Of a stretch of DNA of 64,000 nucleotides, positions 10,652 through 21,070 are shown one piece after another (within the stretch, counting starts at the first letter, position 1; every line of letters begins with the position of its first letter). Source of the DNA: Clusia tigrina. Taxonomy: Eukaryota > Arthropoda > Insecta > Diptera > Clusiidae. The notes beneath the pieces are model-generated. The model searched no databases, was not told where the DNA came from, and saw only the letters and a program-made list of their open reading frames with translations. Where the stretch lies: the NCBI GenBank assembly GCA_920105625.2, contig OV050030.1, forward strand, positions 168,637,315 through 168,701,314. Direction: 5' to 3'. A program made the translations under genes and the position numbers.

Positions 10652-11435
10652 CTAGGAATAACCCATACGCCCTTTATATTCTAAGGCCCTTTCTATTTTC
10701 AGTACTAGCGAATGAAGTGCAGTCTCCGTGGATCTGCCTTTAGTATGATCGTGTTGCGCTTTTGATATATTGTCTGGCGCAATTGTGCCCCTGATATTTG
10801 CGTCTAGTATCTTCTCTAACGTCTTCAGAAGGTATGAGGCCAAACTGATGAGCCTGTATTCTTTTGAGTAGAGAGAGTTGCTTTTACCCGCTTTCGGTAT
10901 AAACACAATCCTCGCCTGTCGAAGCCGAACCCTAAACATCCCGTATAAATCGTTTTTAGCCATGGTACCAAAATATAGCTGACCTTTTGGAGCATGGCTG
11001 GGAAGATTCCGTGCAGACCCGGGGATTTACATGGGTCAAACGAATTTATTGCCCATTCTCTTCTATCCGCTGTAATTATATTTGTTGGAATGTCGTTCAC
11101 AGTATCTTTTATAGGTTCGAGATCTACAGTGCCAATACAGCCGGGAAATGTGTACTGACAAGTTCCTCGAGGGATTCCTCATAGCTGTCAGTCCAGTCTC
11201 CATTGCTTTTACGTATTAAATTGGGCATGGTCGGATTCTTAGAAATCAGTTTCCTGAGCCTAGCCGTTTCGTTTGTATTTTCTATATTGCTACAGAAGTC
11301 TTTCCAAGATTCCCTCTTGGATAGGCGCACTTCCCTTTTGTATTCCCTTAATAATTCCCTATACTCAATCCAACATAACTCATAGTCAGCTACTTTGGCC
11401 CACTTAAAGAATTCAAGTACCTTTCGCCTTTGCAA
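10652..11435 (-). pseudogene. B2 ORF2: linker and RT fingers
   Basis: Three overlapping minus-strand frames (11435-11124, 11100-10825, 10963-10652) give the basic linker, SFDPCKSPGLHGIFPAMLQ, and ARIVFIPKAGKSNSLYSKE through RSTETALHSLVLKIERALE. These are the RT domains just before the palm. Two frame changes separate them. The sequence is nearly identical to B1 and B4 at the same positions. Confidence 0.7.
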
Positions 11436-11845
11436 CCCTAACTTCTTGTTCTACCAGGGAGGTTTCGACTTGCGCTTTCTACGTGTTGGAGGACAAGACC
11501 TATGATGAACTTTAATGAGAGTAATTGTGGGTGAATTTACCCCTTTTTCAAGTTCAACGTGCGAGATGTACCTTCTTGGTCTCATTCGTTTATTTTCTAT
11601 TATCTTCCTGTACAAATCCCAGTTCGTGTTTCTAGGATTCCTGAAGTTTCAATTTTTATATTTAGTCGAGAATGTAACAGAGAAACTTTTATATATTTGT
11701 GGTCAGAAAATGATGGTGCACTAAGCACTTTCCAGTCTTCTACCAAATTACAATTATTTGTATAGAGTGTTACGTCTAGAACGTTCTTCGAGGTTGGTCC
11801 AATGTATGTTGGTTCCTCCCCCTTATTGGCTACTTCTAGACTACT

Positions 11846-12848
11846 TTAAACACTAAGCACAAGATTAGTATACCCTTTTTACCTTTTTTAAATATAAAGG
11901 GTATAAAAAGCTTTATAACCAACAGACACTTTTACATAAAATACGACAAATAAGTGCCCCAAGGTAGTGTACTAGGACCACTTCTATATTTAATATATAC
12001 TGCCGACATTCCAACCCCCATAACACCAGGAACCATGATAGCAACATTTGAGGATGATACTGTACTCTAGCCTCAAACAACGACGAAAAAATGGCGACAG
12101 AAACGCTGCAAAGAATTATAAAAAATACAGTCCTCTGGCTCAAAAAAGTTGTCCAAGTTGTGTATATTAACAGGAAATCAGAGAAACATCCGAAACCGCA
12201 TAATGATCGAAGCCAAACTTACTTGGAGACAACACATAAAAAGTAAGCAATACGAAATAAGAAACCAATTCAAACAATTAAGTTGGCTACTAAGAAAAAG
12301 TTTCAAATCAGTACATAAAAAACAAAAATATATATATAAAACAATAATCATACCAATGCGGAAATAAGGTGTAGAAATCTGGGAGACTGAGAGCAAAACG
12401 GACATACAGCTGATCCAAAGAAAACAATAAAAAATTGTCCGTGTAATAACGAAGGCTGACTGGTACGTGACGAATGAAGAAAATCACAATGACATGAACA
12501 TTGACATGGAGGAGGCAATAAAAAATATAGCAGTCTAAAGACCCATGAAAATCCTGTGCGAATGGGATGGGGGAATCGGGAATGGAAAATTGCCTACAAA
12601 GAAAGCTAGAGCGAATCGCACCCACCGAACTTCCCCATAGGATTTAACAGTGTCTTTTGATGCTTTGTTTTTCATGTATATTTATATGTATGTATTGTTT
12701 ACATAAATAATACATTTTCTTGATTAAATAATATTTGCTCTGGCAGTGGTCAGAATATACAATATAACGAAATTGTACAAATAATTTTACTTATTGTAGG
12801 AAAAACAGATTGTAAACAAATTGGGAATTAAGACAAAAAAAAAATAAA
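11846..12848 (+). pseudogene. Junction palindrome and Jockey-clade fragment J2
   Basis: Second copy of the junction palindrome (11869-11905) followed by the same truncated Jockey RT tail as J1: F-E-D-D in the catalytic box, then RRQHIK/FKQLSWLL thumb sequence and an A-rich end near 12840. Relative to J1 and J0 it lacks about 50 bp around 12195, a deletion shared with J3. Confidence 0.72.
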
Positions 12849-12891
12849 AAATTATCATTTTAAAGAAGTAACAAGAAGACGGTTGTCATGT

Positions 12892-14112
12892 TGTGAGGAC
12901 TAAAATCTTCTGTGGGAAATTTTGGCCCACACTACAGGTGACAGAGTCGCTACGCAACTATATCCACACATACATCACGATAAAATACCAGAACCGAAGC
13001 ATTAGAAACTTAACGAAAAACTTCTTACGTTGTAACCAATCAGCGCAGCAGTGGCGGGAGTACAGACCACCAGCAGCTTATTATACCAGTTGGAATATTT
13101 AACTAGGATTACAACAAAAGCAACCTCACGCACAGCCAACCATCTTGCAAACCAGCATCACGCATGCGAAGAGAGAAAACCACAGCGACGAACAATACAA
13201 CAAATACATGCAGGACAAGAGAAGATGAGTGCACGAACTCAAGCGGTGGAATTTGCCGAGTATGCTCGCTTGGTAAATTTTACACTATCAACACGCAGCA
13301 ACGAGAACAAAGCACAAGAGGTAATACGACAGAGCGACCACCAAGCCCACAGTCAACAAGTACAAAGCAGAAGGAGGAATGAGAAGGAATATGCTGGCTT
13401 GTTGAATTAAATTTAATAATATTTAACAACAACAACACTACAGTATTTCGGACAGCGCTGCTTGCAGCCAACAATACTGCAGGCAAACCAGGAACCGCTG
13501 GAGTGAGGTGGCTGACCGACAGGAGTTGAAGGTGGCTCAAAGGCAAAATATTACAATAACAACAAGCCTGGCCACAACAATAACAAGCGAGGCGATTAGC
13601 AGAAAGCGAGGCTGCCCAACGGAAGTGAAATCACACAACGTTGGCCCGCCAACAACAACATGCTCCAGCCGCTGTGACAAATTGGGCTATATAAGCCGTG
13701 TGGCCCAAATAGCAGTCTCTTCTTCAGGGAATAACTTCCGAGCCGACAACAGCCTTCAGAACCATAAGCTGTCGAGACTTAGTAGGAACATCAGGTTTCC
13801 AATCGATTTCTTACTAAGTCACGTACACAACCAGGACATAGCAACTCAATAAGAATATCAGGTTTCCAATCGGTTTCTTACTGGGGTACCTATGTCACTG
13901 GACCATACATTTGCCGAGACAGAAAGACTGACAATGAGTACACAAAGATTAAGTCTATTATATAGAAATACGATTAAGATTAATAAGTAGTTTTGTTTGA
14001 TTTTTGAATTTAAATAAACACCATAAAAATCTAACTCGCCGGAGTATTATATTTTCTGTATACGACCCCTGGAGCCGCTGAGTTTACCCCAGCTATAAAT
14101 AGAGTCGTTACA
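12892..14112 (+). repeat. Solo LTR L2 (1,221 bp)
   Basis: TGTGAGGACT...GTCGTTACA flanked by ATGT at 12888-12891 and 14113-14116. Same TATA box and AATAAA layout as L1. It lacks one 21-bp repeat unit present in L1 and matches L3 in length and most variants. Confidence 0.87.
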
Positions 14113-15104
14113 ATGTTAATTTTTAGTTTTTTTGTAAATATTGTGTGATGTTGATATGGCGAATCGGTACTGTTGTAGTGTATGAATACACACAAACGCC
14201 AGCGGAGACCTAACATGAGTACATCGAACTCTCACATAAGAGTGTCCACGTCACGAAGTGCGAACAGCGGGCACGTTTTTGATTACGCTGCATTCTAATG
14301 TTCAATGCCCTTGAACGAATGTACGCCGGCATTGACCGTGATACTTTCCGCTAACATTGCAAAAGCCCCCTTTATGTATTAAGAACCATATTATATACAA
14401 AGTCTTAGCACATAAGAAATTAAGGTATAAATAGCGATAAGGTTTTATCAATGAATCAGATTCGATCTGGAAACCAAACATATCGCTTCTCATTATTAAT
14501 ATTTGGCTGTACTCTTGTAGTCGCCGATTAAAATAGTGCCCTAGCTCTCTCGCTGCTATACAATACATTGAGCCCATCATTACATGGCGATCATACATTT
14601 CGCTTCTCACTCAAATATCTGGCTGTACTCTTGAAGTCGCCGAATTAAATTGTGCGCTAGCTCTCGCGCCGCTATACAAATCGTTGAGCCCATCATTACA
14701 CTGTAAAGGAAGCTAAGAAATTTAAGGGTACATACCCTCAATATCTTATCGAGAAGATAATACTTCCGCGGTTTTTCGACTCTGAAGTATTGGAAAGAGC
14801 AATGGTTTTCTCCTAAAGCAGAACTGTTAGGATGGAAAGACACCGAATCAGTCAAAACGTTTTTGTTTCATAAGGAAAGAAAACGTTTTTTATTGCAATA
14901 CAAACCAAGCGAAACACAATGTATCAAAATAAAGCATTTATTTTCTTTTTCGTTTGGTGTGCGTTGAGATGAAACAATACTGAATTTGCGGGTTGCTGTT
15001 TAGTAGTGTTTAACAATCAAAATCGAAATGCAGAGGATGTCATTAAAAATTTAATTGCAGAAATATCTCTCGAAATTTAGAAATTTTACAATAATGCATA
15101 GTAA
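14113..15104. other. Spacer 2 of the duplicated block
   Basis: Homologous to spacer 1. It keeps both diverged copies of the approximately 80-bp repeat, with about 30 bp of extra sequence between them (near 14580-14610). A deletion of roughly 110 bp at about 15015 has removed most of the PIF-like scrap. No gene seen. Confidence 0.5.
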
Positions 15105-15535
15105 ATGTTAGGTTAGGTTAACCTGGCTGGCATAAAGTCACGCATATACCGATTGGTCCCTAGCGATACCAGATGGGGTCTGACCTTTATGCAGATTTCC
15201 AGTAGACATCTCGAAGGATATCAATTTTTGCGAATTTCAGCAGTGCTGTCAGCTCCATTCCTGAGATGTCTTCTAATCTCCCAAATTGTGAGACTCCTAA
15301 GCATTTTAAGTGCGTTTTTGATAACGCAGGACGTACACAAAGGATATGTTCTAGAGTTTCCCTTACTCCAGCCTCCCTACATTTCCTACAATCGTCATTG
15401 TCCGTAATTCCTATCGTGTGTGCATGTGCCGCCAGTAAATTATGGCCTGTCATTATACCTATGATAGTTCTACAGCATTTTCGTGAGTGCGCGAGTATAA
15501 ACCGCTTTTGTTTCGTAGCGTAGAGTAGACTAACC
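15105..15535 (-). pseudogene. LOA-like copy B3, 3' tip only, with C-terminal zinc finger
   Basis: The minus strand at 15453-15187 reads a C-terminal domain with CRKCREAGVRETLEHILC, a CX2C...HX4C finger of the kind that ends ORF2 in LOA/I/R1-type elements. It probably binds nucleic acid. About 35 bp near 15215-15260 are present here and absent from B2, B4 and B5, where this finger is therefore damaged. The copy ends abruptly at about 15530, where unrelated Jockey sequence starts. Confidence 0.7.
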
Positions 15536-15539
15536 TAAT

Positions 15540-16398
15540 ACGTAACCTCGAGTAGCAATCGCAAAACAAATTAATGGACCAAAATTACAGCAACAGAGAA
15601 TAGAAAAATAAACCTGTATTCTGTATTCTCCCCGGAACTGAATCCAAACGATAATAACAAAGACATATGTTCCTTAACCCAATTTTTACACTAAAATAAA
15701 TTTCGAATCACCACACCCAAAAATAACTATTCCACAATGCCCAAATTGCCAAAAGTATGGACACACTAAAAATATTTTACTAAAGATACCTTGTGTGTCA
15801 AATGTGCAGGTAACCACAGCACAATTAATTACAATGTTGAAAGGGATACGAAACAGCAAATCAAATGCGTTCTCTCTGCAGTCAAAACCACACAGCAAAC
15901 TACAAAGGCTGTATGATCTACAAATCACTACAAATACAAAAATACCCAACATTACGTAAAAATGAAGTCACTCCAACTCATGAACACAAATCATAATCTC
16001 AGTGCAAACAAATAAAAATTACTCACCTAAATTGTTATATGTTAAATTAGCAGCGATAAATACAGCACCAGATTTTACACACATTAACGTAACAATAAAC
16101 AGTATGACACAAAACTTTAACATAGCAATAAACAGTATCATAAAAACACGGTATAACGACGATCTATCAGAATTAAAAATAATGAAGCAATTAATAACCC
16201 AAATAACAAGTAAATATGATTAACATAGTGACAATGCTTATCGATGGTTTCCAGAAGTAGAATAACTTTTGCTATTTGGAACGCCAATGGACTATTGCGC
16301 CACTTACTGGAACTTAAAACTCTCATGTGCGATTATGCTAATATCTGAAATGCATTCTACTGACAAAAGCTATATTAACATAACGAACTTTAATATTT
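15540..16398 (+). pseudogene. Jockey element J0, ORF1 end and endonuclease start
   Basis: A plus-strand Gag-like region around 15715-15930 has CPNCQKYGHTKN and CVKCAGNHSTIN, remnants of the Jockey ORF1 zinc knuckles, followed by a Thr/Gln-rich tail. ORF2 then begins near 16244 with SRITFAIWNANGLLRHLLEL, the standard start of a Jockey AP endonuclease. The frame is cut by the insertion at 16399. J0 is the fuller relative of J1-J3 and is heavily mutated. No 5' promoter region can be defined. Confidence 0.7.
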
Positions 16399-16605
16399 CT
16401 TCTATATATATATATATATATATTCTGGCACAAAAACTGAAGTAACAACCTTCGGAGATTTGATAAAAAAATAAACCAATGGGCAATAAGCAGAGGAGCA
16501 AGGATTCCTATCAACAACTGTGAAATTCTACACGTTTGTCGTAAACATAACTGCTACACTAGAACGATCAATGTAAGAGATGAGCAAATTCTAGTCAAAA
16601 GCCAA

Positions 16606-17292
16606 ATGAGAATTCTTGGAATGATTATTATAAAATCACTTTTATGGAATGAGCATACAAAATATCTAGTTAACAAATTAAGTAAGATCAATAATCTTTT
16701 AAAAGTGATATGTTCTAGAAAAAAGGGTCCAAATATTGATACGGCGATTGGAATTTGTAGAGCTCTAACATCTGGTATAATTATGCATTGCATAACAGTC
16801 TATGGTTGGACTACGGCAACCAATATAAAAAAATTGTACACGGTTCTTAGAAAATATTTCAGAGCAGCTACTGGAATTCTAGCATCAACGCCTATAGACG
16901 ACCTAGAAGTTGAAGCACGTCTTCATAATTTTAAGTGGCTGCTTGAAAATAGGGCGGTCCGACTTGGAGCTAAAGCGCTTACCATCAAATCACATGGACT
17001 GCACAATCCTTTTTGGGAGAAACTAAAACATAGTGAAAAATATCCCTCCATTGCCAAAAAATGGTGTGGGATTAACAACATCTTGACTTTGCTTATTGAA
17101 CGTAACATTCCGATTCCACAACAACCTAAGCAAACCACAACCAGAAACTCTATTTCCAACATCAACATTGATACATATTTGTGCCAATATGTAAAAAATG
17201 GCACTAACCCTGTGATTTTCAAACAACTTTTTTCTGAAGTAAAGTCAAATTTTGCACCAGAAATAACACTATACGGACGGGTCGTATCTTGA
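16606..17292 (+). pseudogene. I-like element ORF2: RT thumb and connection
   Basis: 228 codons begin with MRILGMIIIKSLLWNEHTKY, the RT thumb block that corresponds to the LGV-type motif, followed by a long helical connection region (LRKYFRAATGILASTPIDDL, RAVRLGAKALTI). The frame ends at a stop just as the RNase H domain starts, so a frameshift separates the two. The upstream RT palm is missing because of 5' truncation. Confidence 0.7.
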
Positions 17293-18043
17293 AGGAACAT
17301 CTTCCTATGCGGTTGTAAAAGGAAAGGCAAATACAACTTTTGAAATTCTGACACAAAGTCTATTGCCTTTTCACTCCGGTGTGTTTCATACTGAGTTAGT
17401 AGCAATACATTTTGAAGTTCAATATGCAACTGTTCAGAAAAAGAAGACTCTAATATGTTCTGACAGTCTTAGTGTCCTTAAGATATTGGCAAATCCGGAA
17501 GGAAGTGCCTATAATTATACTTACCAAAATTTAGAAATTGAAAGCTTTATAAAAATCATGTGGATACCTGGAGATGTTGGGATACCTGGGAATGAATATG
17601 CAGATGCAGCAGCGAAGCAGGCTATATCATTGCCATTAGTTGCTAATATTCCTTGCTTATACACATTGATAATAAGTTGCTTTATTGCATATCAAAAGAA
17701 GGAAATATATGACAAGTGGGAATAATCAGGTTCTTTCCTTAAAACACATAATCCGCTTCCAATTCGAAAGAACTATAATGAGAACTTCACAAGGGAAGAG
17801 TGTATTACTTTGGCAAGAGTTCGTCTGGGGAGGACGATATTTAGCACTAGGCATTATTTTACTAAACTGGACCCAATTCAATGCTCTGAAAGCGTTACTA
17901 CTTTAATAGTTTCGTACATCATGTTTCACTGCCCCATTTCAAAAATGAATAAATACGGAATAATATTTGACTGCAGAGAAAAAGACACCATAATATCAAT
18001 CAAAGAAGCCTTAAGGAAACATGACTTCCTTAATTTAATATAA
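17275..18043 (+). pseudogene. I-like element ORF2: RNase H and C-terminus
   Basis: In the next frame the sequence reads a YTDGSY-type RNase H opening. It continues FHTELVAIHFE (Glu), LICSDSLSVLKIL (Asp) and MWIPGDVGIPGNEYADAAAKQA (last Asp), so all four acidic positions can be seen. Downstream frames at 17685-18043 continue to the C-terminus. Several frameshifts break the chain. The role in life would be degrading template RNA during reverse transcription. Confidence 0.75.
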
Positions 18044-18147
18044 TGAATTTTTATAAAATAGGTTTAAATGGCCTCGTTGTCCTACACCATTCAATATTTT
18101 ATAAATTTATTTGTAAAGTATGTTGCAATAAATAAATAAGTAAAAAA

Positions 18148-20605
18148 ATAACGAACTATAATATTTAATATACAAATCACTCTGACAATTGAGCACAAGG
18201 GGGAACAGCAATTAACATAAGGAAATCTATTAAATATCTAGAACTAGAAGGATATAAAAGACATCACAGTCAAGTAACCTGTATAGAGATATGTGTTTTC
18301 AGAAGACCAATTAACCGTATCAGCTGTGTACTGTCCACACAAACATAATAACACAAAGGCTCAATACATGGACTATTTAAAATCATTGGGAAGTCGTTAC
18401 ATAGATGGAGGAGACGGACAAAGGTGAAAGGCCGCCAATTACTAGACGTCATAAATGAAAAAAATAGTCGCTTTATTAGTACGGGTGAACCAACTCACTG
18501 CCCAGCATACATTAAAAAATTAATGACTTAACTACCTTCTGCGTTGGAAAAAACATATTGCACGGACAATTAACAATAAAAACATTTCTAGATTTATCAT
18601 CAGACCATTTTCCAATCCTATTGACTCTTCAAAGCAAGCCGGATAAAAAAATATCCGCTGGGGTATATAATTACAAAACCGTCTGGAACAATCGATCGAA
18701 AATACCATGACAACAAACATTTCATTAAAATCTAATCAAGCACTTGACACACCAATAACATACCTAAATGACAACAACGTCAAAGCAGCAATTCAGTCAA
18801 CACAAATTGTAAGCCCATCACAAATTACTACTGTCCCAGCTCACATTAAGAATAAAATAGGACAAAAAAGAAGACTCTGAGGATTGCAAACTAGATAAAT
18901 ATCTAAACAGCCAGTCGTCCCGGCGCTACAAATTATTCACTTTGGAAGTCTACTAAACAAATAAACAGTGCAATAATACATCAACCACTCATAAAAACAA
19001 AATAATACCGGACAAAAAGGAACATTAAGAATGCAACTACTCAAAACACTTCGCAAAAATTTTCAGTACGACATGGATAGTCAAAATATCCAATTAACAA
19101 CTTACACAGTCTCCGCTATAACAAAACAAAAATGACGACAACAGCTGAAATAAAAATAAAAATCTGGAAAGTGAAAAACAAAAAGACACCTCGAGACGAC
19201 CTAATCAACGGGAAAATATTAAAATAACTACCTGATTCCATATTAATATATATTAGAAATAATGGTGATTTAGACTAAATGATTTTCAAGTCTTGTGGAA
19301 TAATAGTAATTCCTAAATCAAACAAAGGCGCAACCAGAAAAACTATGTGATCGAATCGAATCTATCTTGACACAATCAAAAGTTATTTCCAACCACCAGT
19401 TCGGATTTAGAAGGCACCGTGCAACAAGTCCACAGAGTTGTAGATAAAAGTTTCGCCGACAGGTATAAAAAAAGTATTACATGGCGGCATTATTGGACAT
19501 TGCAAAAGAGTTTGGCACAAAGGCCTTTTAAATAAAATAAATAGTACACTACCTTTGAACTATTATTACCTATTAAAAATTTGTATAAGCAACAGACACT
19601 TTTACATGAAATACAACGATGAATGTTCAAATATAATACAAATTATAGCGGTTGTGCCCCAAGGTAGAATCACTATTTTATCTAATATATACTGCCGATA
19701 TTCCAGCCCCCACAACACCAGGAACCATTATCATGTTTGCAGATGATACTGTACTCTAGCCTCAAACAACGACGAAAAAATCGCGACAGATACGCTGCAA
19801 AGAATTATCAAAAATACAGTCCTCTGGCTCAAAAAATGGGGTATAGAGATAAACAAAGAGAAATCTGTCCAAGTTGTGTATATTAACAGGAAATCTGAGA
19901 AGCATCCGAAATAATTAAAATTCAACCCTGCGCAAAATACCTTGGCATAATAATCGAAGCCAAACTTACTTGGAGACAACACATAAAAAGTAAGCAATAC
20001 GAAATAAGAAACCAATTCAAACAATTAAGTTGGCTGCTAAGAAGAAGTTTCAAATCAGTACATAAAAAACAAAAATATATATATATAAAACAATAATCAT
20101 ACCAATGCGGAAATAAGGTGTAGAAATCTGGGAGACTGAGAGCAAAACGGACATACACCTGATCTAAAGAAAGCAATAAAAAATTGTCCGTGTAATAACG
20201 AAGGCTAACTGGTACGTGACGAATGAAGAAAATCACAATGACACGGTGGAGGCAACAATAAAAAATGTAGCAGTCTAAAGACACATGAAAGTCCTATGCG
20301 AATGGGATGCGGGAATCGGGAATGGAAAATTGCCTACAAAGAAGGCTAAAGCGAATCGGACTCACCGAACTTCCCCATAGGATTTAACAGTGTCCTATGA
20401 TATTTGTTTTTCAGGTATATTAATATGTATGTATGTTTACATAAATAATACATTTTCTTTATTAAAAAATATTTGCTCTGGCAGTGGTCAGAATATACAA
20501 TATAACGAAATTGTACAAATAATTTTACTTATTGTAGGAAAAACAGATTGTAAATAAATTGGGAATTAAAACAAAAAAAAATAAAAAATTATCATTTTAA
20601 AGAAG
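18148..20605 (+). pseudogene. Jockey element J0, rest of ORF2 and 3' end
   Basis: Downstream of the I-like insert the plus strand continues with endonuclease remnants (GGTAINIRKSIKYLELEG, then GRQLLDVINEKNSR), RT fingers, and the palm box read as VVPQGR followed by a frame-broken catalytic region. The thumb (19800-20110) matches J1-J3. Stops are frequent throughout. The A-rich 3' end is near 20570-20590 and leads into the empty target site for L. Confidence 0.65.
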
Positions 20606-20614
20606 TAACAACAA

Positions 20615-20640
20615 GACGGTTGTCATGTTAATTTTTAGTT
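20615..20640. other. Empty target site for the L solo LTR
   Basis: The flanks found on the two sides of L1, L2 and L3 (GACGGTTGTC and TAATTTTTAG) are joined here with a single ATGT at 20625-20628. This copy of the block never received the LTR element. Confidence 0.85.
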
Positions 20641-21070
20641 TTTTTGTAAATATTGTGTGATTTTGATATGGCGAATCGGTACTATTGTAGTGTATGAATA
20701 CACACAAACGCCAGCACCATACACGGCGTAGGCACATGCAATGTGAGCGGAGACCTAACATGAGTACATCGAACTCTCATATAAGAGTGTCCACGTCACG
20801 AAGTACGAACAGCGCGCACGTTTTTGATTACGCTGCATTCATTTTGGTGTGCGTTGAGATGAAACAATACTGAATTTGCGGGTTGCTGTTTAGTAGTGTT
20901 GAACATGTGGTTAGATTCAGATGATGAAGTTCGAGGGCGAAGTGAAGCAAATAACAGAGAATGGTGGGTGCATCCATACAATCAAAATCGAAATGCAGAG
21001 GATGTCATTAAAAATTTAATTGCAGAAATATCTCTCGAAATTTAGAAATTTTACAATAATGCATAGTAAA
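20641..21070. other. Spacer 0, short form
   Basis: Homologous to spacers 1-3 but about 630 bp shorter, with the join near 20840. It has an additional short segment (about 20716-20742) not seen in the others. It carries the only PIF-like scrap that still has its ATG. Confidence 0.5.
20905..21045 (+). pseudogene. PIF/Harbinger transposase-like N-terminal scrap with ATG
   Basis: A 46-residue open frame starting MWLDSDDEVRGRSEANN and containing the WWVHPYNQNRN block that resembles the N-terminus of PIF/Harbinger transposases. It stops at SLEI, immediately before the B element 3' end, so the rest of the gene is missing. It is conserved in spacers 1 and 3 without the ATG. No terminal inverted repeats were found around it. 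Confidence 0.4.

Larger units (their letters stand above)
8806..11845 (-). mobile_element. LOA-like non-LTR element copy B2 (most complete 3' half)
   Basis: Reading right to left: tail of the AP endonuclease, linker (11435-11124), RT fingers (11100-10652), RT palm and thumb (10610-10023), RNase H (9906-9109), then a C-terminal cysteine/histidine region and the 3' end beside GGTTAGGTTAACC. The order EN-RT-RNase H-zinc finger, and the GTPQGGVLSPLLWLLVVNEIL box, point to the LOA clade or its I/R1 relatives. ORF1 and the N-terminal half of the endonuclease are absent. The 5' end is the same breakpoint as B1 and B4. Frames are broken in several places, so it is dead. Confidence 0.75.
16399..18147 (+). 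mobile_element. 5'-truncated I-clade-like non-LTR element inserted in J0
   Basis: The insert has the end of an RT domain, an RNase H domain and a 3' tail made of AATA-type repeats and A's (about 18128-18147). It is flanked by 19-bp direct repeats (16380-16398 and 18148-18166, one mismatch), the kind of variable-length duplication made by target-primed reverse transcription. A TA run at its left end (about 16403-16423) may be filler or slippage at the 5' junction. I infer I clade or a close RNase H-bearing relative from the domain order and tail. Confidence 0.75.

Noticed and set aside
18490..18720. Minus-strand 62-codon frame in J0
   Set aside because: Antisense to the decayed Jockey ORF2 and without motif.
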